Counted from the first letter of the stretch, positions 1 to 9,688 are shown. The stretch is DNA of 64,000 bases from Dietzia sp. B32 (GCF_024732245.1 NZ_CP093845.1:2790001-2854000), one strand, 5' to 3'. Numbers and translations: made by a program. Notes: a model not told the origin generated them from the sequence alone.

Positions 1-1207
1 AGAGCACGATGACCGGGGTCCGGTAGGTGACCGCGATCCGGGCCGCCTCGCGGGCGATCTCGAAGCAGTCAGCCGGCGACTGTGGGGCGATCACCGCGAC
101 GGGGGACTCGCCGTTACGGCCGAACAGGGCCTGGAGCAGATCGGACTGCTCGGTCTTGGTCGGCAGGCCCGTCGAGGGTCCGCCACGCTGGACGTCGATG
201 ACCACCAGCGGCAGCTCGGTCATCACGGCCAGGCCGATGGCCTCGGACTTGAGCGCCAGACCGGGACCGGAGGTCGAGGTGACCCCCAGGGTCCCGCCGT
301 AGGAGGCGCCCAGTGCGGCGGCGACGCCGGCGATCTCGTCCTCGGCCTGGAAGGTCGTCACGTCGAACTGCTTGAGCTTGCTCAGCTCGTGCAGGATGTC
401 CGAGGCCGGGGTGATGGGGTAGGTGCCCAGGAAGACGGGCATGTCGGCGGATTTGCCCGCGGTGACCAGGCCGTAGGCCATCGCCGTGTTGCCGGTGATC
501 TGGCGGTAGCGGCCCTCGGGCAGCGTGGCGGGGGCGATCTCGTACTCGGACGCGAACGCTTCGGTCGTCTCGCCGTAGTTCCAGCCGGACCGGAGCGCGA
601 GGATGTTGGCCTCGAGGATGGCCGGCTTCTTGCCGAACTTGTCCTTGAGGAAGTTCTCGATCGAGTCGACCGTGCGTCCGTACATCCACGTCAGCAGCCC
701 GAGGGCGAACATGTTCTTGCAGCGCTCGGCGTCCTTCTTGCCGATGTCGACTGATTCGACGGCGCCGATCGTCAGCGTGCTCATCGCGACCTCGTGCACC
801 TGGAACGCCTCGAACGCCGGGGAGCCGAGCGGGTTGGACTCGTAGCCGACCTTGGTGAGGTTGCGCTTGGTGAACTCGTCGGAGTTCACGATGAGGATCC
901 CGCCCGAGGGCAGGTCCCCGATGTTGGCCTTGAGGGCCGCCGGGTTCATCGCCACCAGTACGTCGGGGCGGTCACCGGCGGTGAGGATGTCGTAGTCCGC
1001 GATCTGGATCTGGAAGCTCGAGACACCGTGGATCGTGCCCTGGGGGGCCCGGATCTCGGCCGGGTAGTTGGGCTGGGTCGCGAGGTCGTTTCCGAAGGCG
1101 GCCGCCTCGGAGGTGAACTGGTCACCGGCGAGCTGCATGCCGTCACCCGAGTCACCCGCAATGCGGATGACCACCTTGTCCAGCTTGGTCTTGGACGCAT
1201 TGCCCAC
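1..1207 (-). CDS. korA: 2-oxoacid:ferredoxin oxidoreductase (KorA-type), alpha subunit with fused gamma domain; cut by the window edge
   Basis: Oxidises 2-oxoglutarate (or a related 2-oxoacid) to the acyl-CoA with ferredoxin as acceptor, together with a KorB subunit that should lie just outside the window. The 402 visible residues start with the POR gamma-type domain (VIRIAGDSGDGMQ near residue 12, then GDQF) and continue into the pyruvate-ferredoxin alpha domain (GTYPITPASDILHEL, TSGPGLALKSEAIG). The family is usually about 620-650 residues, so roughly the last third is missing. The GTG start at 1207 is chosen because GGAGG lies 9 nt upstream and the conserved sequence begins directly after it. 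The specific 2-oxoacid is inferred from the actinobacterial family, not shown. Confidence 0.93.
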   Translation of the reverse strand, partial: MGNASKTKLDKVVIRIAGDSGDGMQLAGDQFTSEAAAFGNDLATQPNYPAEIRAPQGTIHGVSSFQIQIADYDILTAGDRPDVLVAMNPAALKANIGDLPSGGILIVNSDEFTKRNLTKVGYESNPLGSPAFEAFQVHEVAMSTLTIGAVESVDIGKKDAERCKNMFALGLLTWMYGRTVDSIENFLKDKFGKKPAILEANILALRSGWNYGETTEAFASEYEIAPATLPEGRYRQITGNTAMAYGLVTAGKSADMPVFLGTYPITPASDILHELSKLKQFDVTTFQAEDEIAGVAAALGASYGGTLGVTSTSGPGLALKSEAIGLAVMTELPLVVIDVQRGGPSTGLPTKTEQSDLLQALFGRNGESPVAVIAPQSPADCFEIAREAARIAVTYRTPVIVL

Positions 1208-1329
1208 CGGTGCTGACCTCCAGAGAATCGTGATGAGTCGGGGCGAGTCGCGGCTCCCGTTCAGCCATCGACGGTACGCCGATTTCGGCGTGGCCCACGG
1301 CCGCGATCGTGTTCTCGGACTGTAACAGG

Positions 1330-1379
1330 TTCCAGTTCCACGTCGTGGCGTCTACACTAAGCCTAGACCGATCTGTCTA
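1330..1379 (+). promoter_or_regulatory. Promoter with overlapping TetR-type operator upstream of the TAP hydrolase
   Basis: A -35-like TTCCAG (1330-1335), a 17-nt spacer and a -10-like TACACT (1353-1358) predict a start of transcription near 1365. The imperfect palindrome TAGACCGATCTGTCTA (1364-1379, TAGAC-N6-GTCTA) sits on that start, a place that suits a repressor. A copy differing at one base lies at 58410-58425. The protein that binds is unknown; a TetR-family repressor is inferred from the shape of the site. Confidence 0.5.
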
Positions 1380-1450
1380 TCCCTGCCAGTCGGCCCCCTC
1401 TGCCAGGGGAAGCTGAACCGGCGAGCACTACAGATGAGAAACTCGTCATC

Positions 1451-3130
1451 ATGAATACGCTCATCCGGGGTGCGGTCGTGTCCGCGGCCGCGGCCCTCGT
1501 CGTCGTCCTCCCGCCCGAGGCCTCGACCGCGCCCTCGGTCGCTCCCACCCTGACCGGGGTTGACACCGTGGTGTGGACCCCGTGCCCCGCGGACTCGCCC
1601 GACGACACCGCCCACGGCCTCCCCCGCGCCGATGTCCTGTGCGCCTCGGTCGACGTCCCCGTCGACCACGCCGACCCCGGCGGACGCACGGTGGGGGTCG
1701 AGGTCCGCAAGATCATCGCCACGGGCGGGCGCGAGGGCGCCCTGTTCGCCAATCCGGGTGGCCCGGGCGGCGACGCACGAACCCTCTGGTACACCGCGCT
1801 CGACAGGGACGACGACTCGGCGATCGACGAGATCCGCCGCACCCACGACCTGGTGACCGTCCAACCCCGCGGACTGGAGGGGTCGGGCGCGCTCGAATGC
1901 CTGCCGGAGCAGTCCCCGGAGGGGAACCCCCCGGCTGTCGTCGACCTGAACACCGCGGCCGAGGCGTGCATGGACACGGACCCGGAGTTGGTGCGCTCCA
2001 TCACCACCGAGAACGTGGTCCGGGACCACGAGATCGTGCGTGAACGCATGGGGCTGGAGACCATCTCCTTCCTCGGTTACTCCTACGGCACCGCCATCGG
2101 GATGATGTACCAGACGCTGTTTCCGCAGAGCATCGAGCGGATGGTCCTCGACTCCTCGGTCGGCCCCACCGACACCTGGTGGTACGAGTTCCACCGACTC
2201 CAGGCGGCGAACCGGCACCAGGCCCGCGATCACGTCCTGGCGTGGATCGCCGAGTACGACGAGGTGTACGGGCTCGGCGACACGCCGCTGAAGGTGTACC
2301 GCCGCATCCACGAGCTGGACCTGTCCGAGGGGGCGGCCGCGACCCGCTTCCTGCCGCCTCCCGCGCAGCCGGGCGACGCCATCCCGGGGTCGGTGTCGAC
2401 CGGGTCGTCGGCGACGGGTTCGCTGGATGTCCTGAGCACAGGCTCGGTGCGGGCGGAGAACGCGGCCCTCGCCTCGACCGGGGCGTTCGACGCCATGCCG
2501 GACGACGCCGTCGGCTACTTCCGGTTGCTCGACAACTACAGCAGGGACCCCGATGCGTGGCCGGACATCGCCTCGGCCATCGCGGAGAAGCTGCACGGCG
2601 CGGCGGCCGTCGCCGCGACACCGGAGGAGTTGGAGGCGCAGCTCGAGGAGGAGAACGCCAGGCCCACCCTGACCTCCGACCAGCAGACGTATCTCACGAT
2701 CCTCAACTGCAACGAGACCGCCGCTCCCCGCACGAACCTGGTGGCCGCGGCGCAGATCGGCAGCAGCGACTCCGCGGGCAGCACCACCGAGGACGTCTGG
2801 GCGCTCACCGAGCAGACGCCCTACTGCCCGTACCCGCCCTCGGCCGTCCCGCCGCGCATCGAGGCCAACGAGATGGGCGCGGCGCCGCTGATCCTGCAGT
2901 CCGACCACGACCCCAACACGCCCGGCCTGCTGGGCCCGCGGACGGCGACGGCCACCGGCGGCACGCTCGTCCGGATCCGGGGGACCGTGCACTGCCACTT
3001 CGACAGCGGCAACCAGGCCGTCGACGACGTGGTGCTGCACTACCTGCGCACCGGTGAGGTGGCGCCGGGGCAGTATCTCGACACCCCGCGTCCCGTACCG
3101 GGCCCGGTTCCGGTGGGCGAGCCCCGGTGA
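1451..3130 (+). CDS. Secreted alpha/beta hydrolase, TAP (tripeptidyl-aminopeptidase-like) family
   Basis: A 559-residue protein of the SlpD/TAP-like hydrolase group, which cleaves peptides or esters outside the membrane. The N-terminus (Arg6, then a hydrophobic run to about residue 22 and an Ala-rich cleavage region) looks like a Sec signal peptide. The nucleophile elbow is GYSYG (about residue 210); the expected acid is in LQSDHDPNTP and the His in GTVHCHF, both in the C-terminal TAP domain. The oxyanion stretch NPGGPGG is present near residue 99. It is transcribed away from korA from a promoter carrying a palindromic site. A degenerate copy of its last 140 residues follows immediately. The substrate cannot be read from sequence. 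Confidence 0.88.
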   Translation: MNTLIRGAVVSAAAALVVVLPPEASTAPSVAPTLTGVDTVVWTPCPADSPDDTAHGLPRADVLCASVDVPVDHADPGGRTVGVEVRKIIATGGREGALFANPGGPGGDARTLWYTALDRDDDSAIDEIRRTHDLVTVQPRGLEGSGALECLPEQSPEGNPPAVVDLNTAAEACMDTDPELVRSITTENVVRDHEIVRERMGLETISFLGYSYGTAIGMMYQTLFPQSIERMVLDSSVGPTDTWWYEFHRLQAANRHQARDHVLAWIAEYDEVYGLGDTPLKVYRRIHELDLSEGAAATRFLPPPAQPGDAIPGSVSTGSSATGSLDVLSTGSVRAENAALASTGAFDAMPDDAVGYFRLLDNYSRDPDAWPDIASAIAEKLHGAAAVAATPEELEAQLEEENARPTLTSDQQTYLTILNCNETAAPRTNLVAAAQIGSSDSAGSTTEDVWALTEQTPYCPYPPSAVPPRIEANEMGAAPLILQSDHDPNTPGLLGPRTATATGGTLVRIRGTVHCHFDSGNQAVDDVVLHYLRTGEVAPGQYLDTPRPVPGPVPVGEPR

Positions 3131-3191
3131 CGGGCCCGGCGCCGCCGTCTACGACGACGGTGACGACGAGTATGACGACGACGACGACGAG

Positions 3192-3632
3192 GTGACCACC
3201 GCGGACCGGGACACATATATAGGCATACTCCGGTGCGCCGAGAACACGACCCCGCCGGAGCCGGGGGTCGAGTCGGCACTCGACCTCGCGGTACGGCTCG
3301 GTAGCTCGGGGGACACCGTCGACCACCTCCGGCACCGGGCGCTGGCGTGTCCGTTCCCCGCGGCGTCGGCCCCACCCGCGACCCGGGCCCCCGCCGGGGC
3401 GGTCCGCCCACTGGTCCTGCAGTCCGACGGGGACCCCTTCACGCCCCCGGGGCCGGCCCGTCTGACCGCGGAGGCGACCGGGGGAGTCCTGGTCCGCGTC
3501 CGGGGCGTCCAGCACGCGTTGTTCGGGTACGGGAACCCCGAGGTGGACGGGGTGGTCCTGCGGTACCTCCGCACGGGGGAGACCGTGGGTGGGCTGCACC
3601 TGCCGGCCGCGCCGGAGCCTGTTCCCTGGTAG
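3192..3632 (+). pseudogene. Truncated tandem copy of the TAP C-terminal domain
   Basis: In a different frame from the upstream gene, this segment aligns with the last part of that hydrolase: TADRDTYIGILRC matches TSDQQTYLTILNC, LVLQSDGDPFTPPG matches LILQSDHDPNTPGL, and VLRYLRTGE matches VLHYLRTGE. It lacks the nucleophile domain, so alone it cannot be a working hydrolase, although the acid (SDGDP) and His (VQHALFG) are kept. It is preceded by a GAC-repeat tract coding a run of Asp (about 3150-3190). A GTG at 3192 could start a 146-residue protein, and the frame is open from 3054. I call it a remnant of partial duplication; a small expressed protein is possible. Confidence 0.65.
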
Positions 3633-3765
3633 CGCGCGGTTCTCGTCGGGGGCATCCCGCCTGGTATGAATTCCTATAGAAGGGCCCCGGCACGCGTACC
3701 GTAGCCGGGACCGGTGGTCGGTGACAGGCGTCGTCGACGGATCAGCGCAGGTTGGGAGCACTCCA

Positions 3766-6744
3766 GTGGCGAGCAAGAAGACAACATCGGGCGGTAAGCG
3801 GAGCCTGGTGATCGTCGAGTCCGCCACCAAGGCGCGCAAGATCCAGCCCTACCTGGGGTCGGACTACGTGGTCGAGGCCTCGGTCGGGCACATCCGCGAC
3901 CTCCCCAAGGGCGCCGCCGACATCCCGGCCAAGTACAAGAAGGAACCCTGGGCGCGTCTCGGCGTGAACCCGGACGACGACTTCGAACCGATCTACGTCG
4001 TCAGTGCCGACAAGAAGAAGAAGGTCGCCGAGCTCAAGAAGGAACTCGCCGGCGTGGACCAGCTCCTCCTGGCCACAGACCCCGACCGCGAGGGTGAGGC
4101 GATCGCCTGGCACCTGCTCGAAGTGCTCAAGCCCAAGGTCCCGGTCAAGCGGATGGTGTTCCACGAGATCACCAAGCCCGCGATCCTCGCCGCGGCCGAG
4201 AACACCCGCGAGCTGGACACCGACCTGGTCGATGCCCAGGAGACCCGCCGGATCCTCGACCGCCTCTACGGCTACGAGGTCTCGCCGGTGCTGTGGAAGA
4301 AGGTCATGCCGCGGCTGTCGGCGGGCCGCGTGCAGTCGGTGGCCACCCGCGTGATCGTCGAGCGTGAGCGCGAACGGATGGCGTTCGTCGCCGCGGACTA
4401 CTGGGACATCACCGCGACCCTGGCCACCCGGGGATCCGCGGGCGGGGACGCCGGCGAGCCTCGCAGCTTCACCGCGCGACTGTCCGCCGTCGACGGCGCG
4501 CGGGTCGCGCAGGGCCGCGACTTCGGCCAGGACGGGCGTCTGAAGTCCACCGGCGCGGCCAAGGACTCCGTCGTCCTCGCCGAACCGGCGGCCCGGGCGC
4601 TGGCCGACGCGTTGACCGGCGCCGAGTTCGTCGTCGACTCCGTCGAGTCCAAGCCGTACACACGGCGCCCCTACGCGCCGTTCATGACCTCCACCCTCCA
4701 GCAGGAGGCCGGCCGCAAGCTGCGGTACACGTCCGAGCGCACCATGCGGATCGCGCAGCGGCTGTACGAGAACGGCTACATCACCTACATGCGTACCGAC
4801 TCCACCACCCTGTCCGAGGGCGGCATCGCCGCGGCCCGCGCGCAGGCCACGGAGCTGTACGGCAGCGACTACGTCTCACCCACCCCGCGGCAGTACACCC
4901 GCAAGGTCAAGAACTCGCAGGAGGCCCACGAGGCCATCCGGCCCGCCGGCGAGACCTTCGCTACCCCCGGTCAGCTCCACAGTGCGCTCGACGCCGAGGA
5001 GTACCGGCTCTACGAGCTCATCTGGCAGCGCACGGTCGCCTCCCAGATGGCCGACGCGCGCGGCACGACCGTCAGCATCCGCATCAGCGGTGACGCCGGT
5101 GACAACGCCTCCGGGTACGAGCGCGCCACCTTCGCCGCCTCCGGCCGCACCATCACGTTCCCCGGCTTCCTCAAGGCCTATGTCGAGGCCGCCGACGAGT
5201 CCTCCGAATCCTCGGACAAGCCGATGGCGGACGACGCCGAGCGGCGCCTTCCCCGCCTCGACGAGGGGCAGCAGCTCACCGGCACCGACCTGGTCGCCGA
5301 CGGCCACACCACCAGCCCGCCGGCCCGCTACACCGAAGCGAGCCTGGTCAAGGCGATGGAGGAGATGGGCATCGGTCGCCCGTCGACCTACGCCAGCATC
5401 ATCCGCACCATCCAGGACCGCGGGTACGTCTACGTCCGCGGCAACGCGCTGGTCCCCAGCTGGGTCGCGTTCGCCGTGGTCGGTCTGCTCGAGCAGAACT
5501 TCGGCAGGCTGGTCGACTACGACTTCACCTCCCTCATGGAGGACGAGCTCGACGCGATCGCCGAGGGCCGCGAGAACCGCGACGACTGGCTGCGGCGCTT
5601 CTACTTCGGCGCCGACAAGGGCTCGGCCGATGAGGACAACGCCAACTACGCCGTGGGGCTGAAGAACCTCGTCGACGTCAACCTCGAGGCCATCGACGCC
5701 CGCAGCATCAACTCGATCCGCGTGTTCGACGACTCCGAGGGGCGCCCGGTCCACGTCCGGGTCGGCCGCTACGGTCCGTATCTCGAGCGCATGGTCGCCG
5801 GGGAGGACGGCACCGAGGTATCCCAGCGTGCCAATCTGCCCGAAGGCATGAGCCCGGACGAGCTCACGCTCGAGGTGGCCGAGAAGCTCTTCTCGACCCC
5901 GCAGGACGGCCGTCCGCTCGGCGTGGACCCCGAGACCGGACACGAGATCGTCGTCAAGGACGGGCGCTACGGTCCCTACGTCACCGAGAAGCTCCCCGAG
6001 GCCACCGACGCCGAGAAGGCCGCCTGGGCCAAGAAGGTCCTCGCCGACGCCGAGGCGGAGAAGAAGCAGATCGACGCCGACCGCGACGCCGCGATCGCCG
6101 CCGCCAAGGACGACGACGCCAAGGCCGAGGCCAAGAAGGCCGCTACCAAGGCCAAGGCCGCCGTGACCCGCCGGGCGAAGAAGGAGGCGGACAGCCCCAC
6201 CGGGCCTAAGCCCCGGACGGGCTCGCTCATGCAGTCCATGGAGCCGTCCACGGTCACGCTGGAGGACGCGCTCAAGCTCCTGTCGCTGCCCCGCGTGGTG
6301 GGTGTGGACCCCACGAGTGGCGAGGAGATCACCGCCCAGCTCGGTCGCTACGGGCCGTACCTCAAGAAGGGCACCGACTCCCGGACCCTCGACTCCGAGG
6401 ACGCGGTGTTCACCGTGACGCTCGAGGACGCGGTGAAGATCTACTCCGAGCCGAAGCGTCGGGGCCGGCAGGCCGCCGCCCCCAAGGCGCTGCGTGAGAT
6501 GGGGGTCGACGAGGTCTCCGGCAAGCAGATGCTGGTCAAGGACGGCCGCTTCGGCCCGTACGTGACCGACGGCGAGTCCAACGCCTCCCTGCGCAAGGGC
6601 GACACGGTGGAGAGCCTCACGGACGCGCGCGCCTCGGAGTTGCTCTCGGAGCGGCGGGCCAAGTCGCCGCCGAAGAAGGCCCCCGCGAAGAAGGCGCCGG
6701 CCCGTAAGTCGCCGGCCAAGAAGACGGCCGCCGCGCGCCGCTGA
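3766..6744 (+). CDS. topA: DNA topoisomerase I (type IA)
   Basis: Relaxes negative supercoils behind RNA polymerase. The Toprim domain (LVIVESATKARK at the N-terminus, ATDPDREGEAIAWH with the metal-binding acidic residues) is followed by the cleavage domain with ITYMRTDS, whose Tyr341 forms the DNA link. The C-terminus has four repeats of the GR(Y/F)GPY type and ends in an alternating KKAPAKK tail in place of zinc fingers, as in mycobacterial TopA. The GTG at 3766 is preferred over an earlier in-frame GTG at 3721 because GGGAG lies 7 nt upstream and the protein then starts ASKKTTSGGK. It is followed by the convergent cyclase gene after 9 nt. Confidence 0.97.
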   Translation: MASKKTTSGGKRSLVIVESATKARKIQPYLGSDYVVEASVGHIRDLPKGAADIPAKYKKEPWARLGVNPDDDFEPIYVVSADKKKKVAELKKELAGVDQLLLATDPDREGEAIAWHLLEVLKPKVPVKRMVFHEITKPAILAAAENTRELDTDLVDAQETRRILDRLYGYEVSPVLWKKVMPRLSAGRVQSVATRVIVERERERMAFVAADYWDITATLATRGSAGGDAGEPRSFTARLSAVDGARVAQGRDFGQDGRLKSTGAAKDSVVLAEPAARALADALTGAEFVVDSVESKPYTRRPYAPFMTSTLQQEAGRKLRYTSERTMRIAQRLYENGYITYMRTDSTTLSEGGIAAARAQATELYGSDYVSPTPRQYTRKVKNSQEAHEAIRPAGETFATPGQLHSALDAEEYRLYELIWQRTVASQMADARGTTVSIRISGDAGDNASGYERATFAASGRTITFPGFLKAYVEAADESSESSDKPMADDAERRLPRLDEGQQLTGTDLVADGHTTSPPARYTEASLVKAMEEMGIGRPSTYASIIRTIQDRGYVYVRGNALVPSWVAFAVVGLLEQNFGRLVDYDFTSLMEDELDAIAEGRENRDDWLRRFYFGADKGSADEDNANYAVGLKNLVDVNLEAIDARSINSIRVFDDSEGRPVHVRVGRYGPYLERMVAGEDGTEVSQRANLPEGMSPDELTLEVAEKLFSTPQDGRPLGVDPETGHEIVVKDGRYGPYVTEKLPEATDAEKAAWAKKVLADAEAEKKQIDADRDAAIAAAKDDDAKAEAKKAATKAKAAVTRRAKKEADSPTGPKPRTGSLMQSMEPSTVTLEDALKLLSLPRVVGVDPTSGEEITAQLGRYGPYLKKGTDSRTLDSEDAVFTVTLEDAVKIYSEPKRRGRQAAAPKALREMGVDEVSGKQMLVKDGRFGPYVTDGESNASLRKGDTVESLTDARASELLSERRAKSPPKKAPAKKAPARKSPAKKTAAARR

Positions 6745-6753
6745 GGCACGGGG

Positions 6754-8325
6754 TCAGAGAGGCTGGTCCTCGGCCGGTCGCAGCGCGACCGCGCCCGCCT
6801 GCCACCGGTCCGCGAGGGTGGCCCGCAGGGGACGGGCGAGCTGGGTCATGATCCCCCGGCCCCGCAGTTCCACGCTGCGACCCAGGACCCAGCGCGCCGC
6901 CTCGGGCGCGTCGGCCCGGTGGATGGTGGCCGCCGAGGCCAGGACGTGCCCCTGCTCCATCTTGGCCAGCGTGGTGAGGCGGGCGGCCTCGTTCACCGGG
7001 TCGCCGATGACCGTGTACTCGAACCGTTTGGCGTGGCCGATGTGCCCGGCGATGACGGTGCCGTAGGAGACGCCGATCCCCGCCGTCAGCGGGGCCAGCT
7101 CCGTGAGCCGACTCTGCAGCGCACGCGCGGCACGCAGCGCGCGACCGGCCTCGTTGTCCACCTCCAGCGGCGCCCCGAAGACCGCGAGCAGGGCGTCTCC
7201 CTGGAACTTGTTGATATACCCGCCGTTGGTGTCGACGGACTCGACCGCGATCCGGAAGAACTCGTTGAGGACCGACACGACCTCGGCGGGCTCGTGCGAG
7301 GCCGCGAACTCCGTCGATCCGGTGAGGTCGACGAACAGCACCGCGACCTGACGCTCCTGCCCGCCGAGCTCCGTGCCCCGCTCGAGCGCGTTGCGGGCGA
7401 TGTCCTCGCCGACGTACCGGCCGAACAGGTCCTGGATGGCCTCGCGTTCCTGGAGGCCCGTCACCATCTCGTTGAACCCCTGGGCGAGTCGACCGATCTC
7501 GGAGCTGTCGTAGATCGTCACCCGGGTCTCGAGGTCGCCCTGCTTGACGCGGCTGACGCCCGCCTGCATCTCCCGCACCGGGTCGGCGATCGAGTCCGAG
7601 ACCAACCCCATACCGATCGCGCCCGCGATCACGGCGACGCTGGCCAGCACGGCGAGCGCGACGAGGATGAGCCCGGGGTCGTCGCCGAACAGGCCGAACC
7701 AGTGCCCGGTGAGGATGAGCAGGATGCCGGCGATCGGGATGACGGTGGTGAGCGACCACCCCAGGAAGATCCGGCGCCGCACCCCGGGGACGTGTCGGTT
7801 CTCCGGAACCCCACGTGACAGGGCGCGGACCGTGATCGGGCGCATGATCCGTTCGGCCTGGAGATAGGAGATCAGGCAGGTCGTGCTGCCGCCGAGGATG
7901 CTGGTCACCGCGACGATGAGGGCGAGACGGGGGGAGTGGCTCACGTTGACGGCGACGAAGAGCAGCGTCCCGATGATCCACATGGCGCCCGAGATGAGCG
8001 CCTGGTGGAACGGCAGTCGCAGGGTGCGTCGGCGGATGGCGCCGTCGAAGTCCCCGCCCGATCTGTCGACCTTCAGCACCGGCAGGAGCAGCAGCGTCGA
8101 GGCGATGACGCCGCCCACGAAGGCCAGGACGAGGTAGCCGATGAACAGGCTCTGGTTGATGAAGCGGAACTCGTCGAGGTCCAGGAACCGGTCCATCGGC
8201 AGGACGAACCGCAGGAACGAGAAGACGAAGACCGCGCCGATGATGTTGGCCTGGACCATCGTCAGGGCATAGACGGGCCAGGGGGTGGCCCACAGCCACC
8301 TGAACAACCTGACCCAGCGTTCCAT
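6754..8325 (-). CDS. Membrane-bound class III adenylate/guanylate cyclase with HAMP domain (Rv3645-like)
   Basis: Makes a cyclic nucleotide, most likely cAMP from ATP. About six membrane segments fill residues 15-260 (for example ALTMVQANIIGAVFVFSF), followed by a HAMP linker (ADPVREMQAG ... SSEIGRLAQGFNEM) and the catalytic domain from about residue 330. The metal-binding region VLFVDLTGSTEF, the conserved INKFQGDALLAVFG and the GDPVNEAARL motif are intact, so it should be active. Placed between topA and holB in the same relative orientations as Rv3645 in M. tuberculosis. A -10-like TAGTCT ends 7 nt before the ATG, which suggests a leaderless mRNA. Confidence 0.92.
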   Translation of the reverse strand: MERWVRLFRWLWATPWPVYALTMVQANIIGAVFVFSFLRFVLPMDRFLDLDEFRFINQSLFIGYLVLAFVGGVIASTLLLLPVLKVDRSGGDFDGAIRRRTLRLPFHQALISGAMWIIGTLLFVAVNVSHSPRLALIVAVTSILGGSTTCLISYLQAERIMRPITVRALSRGVPENRHVPGVRRRIFLGWSLTTVIPIAGILLILTGHWFGLFGDDPGLILVALAVLASVAVIAGAIGMGLVSDSIADPVREMQAGVSRVKQGDLETRVTIYDSSEIGRLAQGFNEMVTGLQEREAIQDLFGRYVGEDIARNALERGTELGGQERQVAVLFVDLTGSTEFAASHEPAEVVSVLNEFFRIAVESVDTNGGYINKFQGDALLAVFGAPLEVDNEAGRALRAARALQSRLTELAPLTAGIGVSYGTVIAGHIGHAKRFEYTVIGDPVNEAARLTTLAKMEQGHVLASAATIHRADAPEAARWVLGRSVELRGRGIMTQLARPLRATLADRWQAGAVALRPAEDQPL

Positions 8326-8398
8326 CGGTCCAAGACTAGTTCGCGCCGGTCATCCCGGGAACGCAGGCGTGTCGGTGGGCGGGGATAAGGTGGGGGCC

Positions 8399-9613
8399 AT
8401 GCCCGGGGTGTTCGATCGGTTGGCCGGACAGGCCGATGTCGTGGCGGAGCTGACTGCTGCCGCGACGGCCGCCCGTGCCCGGGTGCCGGGACAGGGTTGG
8501 GACTCCTCGGACGCCCGGATGGTCCACGCGTGGCTGTTCACCGGTCCTCCCGGCAGTGGACGCAGCGTGGCGGCCATGGCATTCGCCGCTGCGCTGCAGT
8601 GCGAGCACCCGGACGTGGTCGGCTGCGGGGAGTGCCGCGCGTGCCACACGGTGCTGGCCGGCACCCATGCGGACGTGCACCTGCTCGCACCGCAGGGCGT
8701 GAACATCCTGCTCAAGGACGTCAAGGAGACCATCCACCGTGCGGCCAGTCGTCCCGGTACCGGGCGGTGGCAGATCGTGGTGGTCGAGGAGGCAGACAGG
8801 CTCACCGAGCAGTCCGGGAACGCGCTGCTCAAGGTGGTCGAGGAGCCGCCCAGCCGGACGGTGTTCCTCCTGTGCTCGCCGACCACCGACCCGATGGACA
8901 TCATGGTGACCCTGCGGTCGCGCTCGCGGAACGTCGCACTGCGCCAGCCGGACGCGGCGGCGGTCGAGCGGGCCCTGCTCGCCGGCGGGGACCCGATCGA
9001 CCCCGAGCTGGCCCGGTGGGCGGCGTCGGTGTCCTCGGGGCACGTGGGCCGCGCCCGGTGGCTGGCCACCGACGAGGCGACCCGGGAACGCCGGGATGTC
9101 GTCCTCCAGCTGCCGATGGTCATGCACAATCCCGGTCGTGCGTTCCCACTCGCGGACCGGCTCGTCAGCTCCGCCGAGCAGGAGGCGCTGGCGCGCAACA
9201 GTGAGGCCGACGAGCGCGAGGTCGAGGAGCTCCGCACCGCGTTGGGTGCGGGTGGCACCGGCAAGGGCACCGCGTCGGCCGGGCGGGGTGCGACGGGCGC
9301 GGTCAAGGAACTCGAGAAGGCCCAGAAGTCGCGGCGGACCAGGTCCACCCGCGACTCGCTGGATCTCGCGCTGGTCGACCTGGCCGGGTTCTACCGGGAC
9401 GCGCTCATGTCGTCCCTCGGCGTCGGCGAGATCGCCCCGGTGCATCCGGACAAGGCGGAGGAGGCGGCCAGACTCGGCGGCCACTACCCGGCCGCGGCGA
9501 TCCTCCGGGCGATCGAGGCGATCCAGGAGTGCCGCGCCGCGATCGAGGTCAACGTCAAACCCAAGTTCGCGGTCTCCGCGATGGTGGGCGCGATCCGCGG
9601 TGCTCTCGGCTGA
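8399..9613 (+). CDS. holB: DNA polymerase III delta' subunit (clamp loader)
   Basis: Clamp-loader ATPase-fold subunit that helps open the sliding clamp. The 404-residue protein begins MPGVFDRLAGQ and carries a P-loop variant GPPGSGRS with Arg for the usual Lys, a four-Cys zinc site (CEHPDVVGCGECRACH), and the ATPase sensor region (VVEEADRLTEQSGNALLKVVEEP). The Lys-to-Arg change agrees with delta' being a poor ATPase. The ATG at 8399 is chosen over an upstream frame extension because conserved sequence starts there; TAAGGT 7 nt before it could be a -10 of a leaderless mRNA. A tRNA gene follows. Confidence 0.94.
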   Translation: MPGVFDRLAGQADVVAELTAAATAARARVPGQGWDSSDARMVHAWLFTGPPGSGRSVAAMAFAAALQCEHPDVVGCGECRACHTVLAGTHADVHLLAPQGVNILLKDVKETIHRAASRPGTGRWQIVVVEEADRLTEQSGNALLKVVEEPPSRTVFLLCSPTTDPMDIMVTLRSRSRNVALRQPDAAAVERALLAGGDPIDPELARWAASVSSGHVGRARWLATDEATRERRDVVLQLPMVMHNPGRAFPLADRLVSSAEQEALARNSEADEREVEELRTALGAGGTGKGTASAGRGATGAVKELEKAQKSRRTRSTRDSLDLALVDLAGFYRDALMSSLGVGEIAPVHPDKAEEAARLGGHYPAAAILRAIEAIQECRAAIEVNVKPKFAVSAMVGAIRGALG

Positions 9614-9688
9614 CGGAGCCGGACGGAGCGGGTCGTTTTTCGGCGACGGGGGTCGGTCGGATATAGTTGCGTCGCCCCACAAGGGCTC

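Noticed and set aside
1352-3040. A 562-codon minus-strand frame opposite the TAP hydrolase
   Set aside because: No motif; the plus-strand frame has signal peptide, nucleophile elbow, acid and His.
3150-3190. GAC-rich tract as a possible microsatellite phase-variation switch
   Set aside because: It is short and interrupted and made of codon-sized units; length changes would not shift a frame, and the gene after it is a fragment.
3721-3765. Earlier GTG start for topA
   Set aside because: The 15 added residues match nothing known in TopA, and the ribosome site fits GTG 3766.
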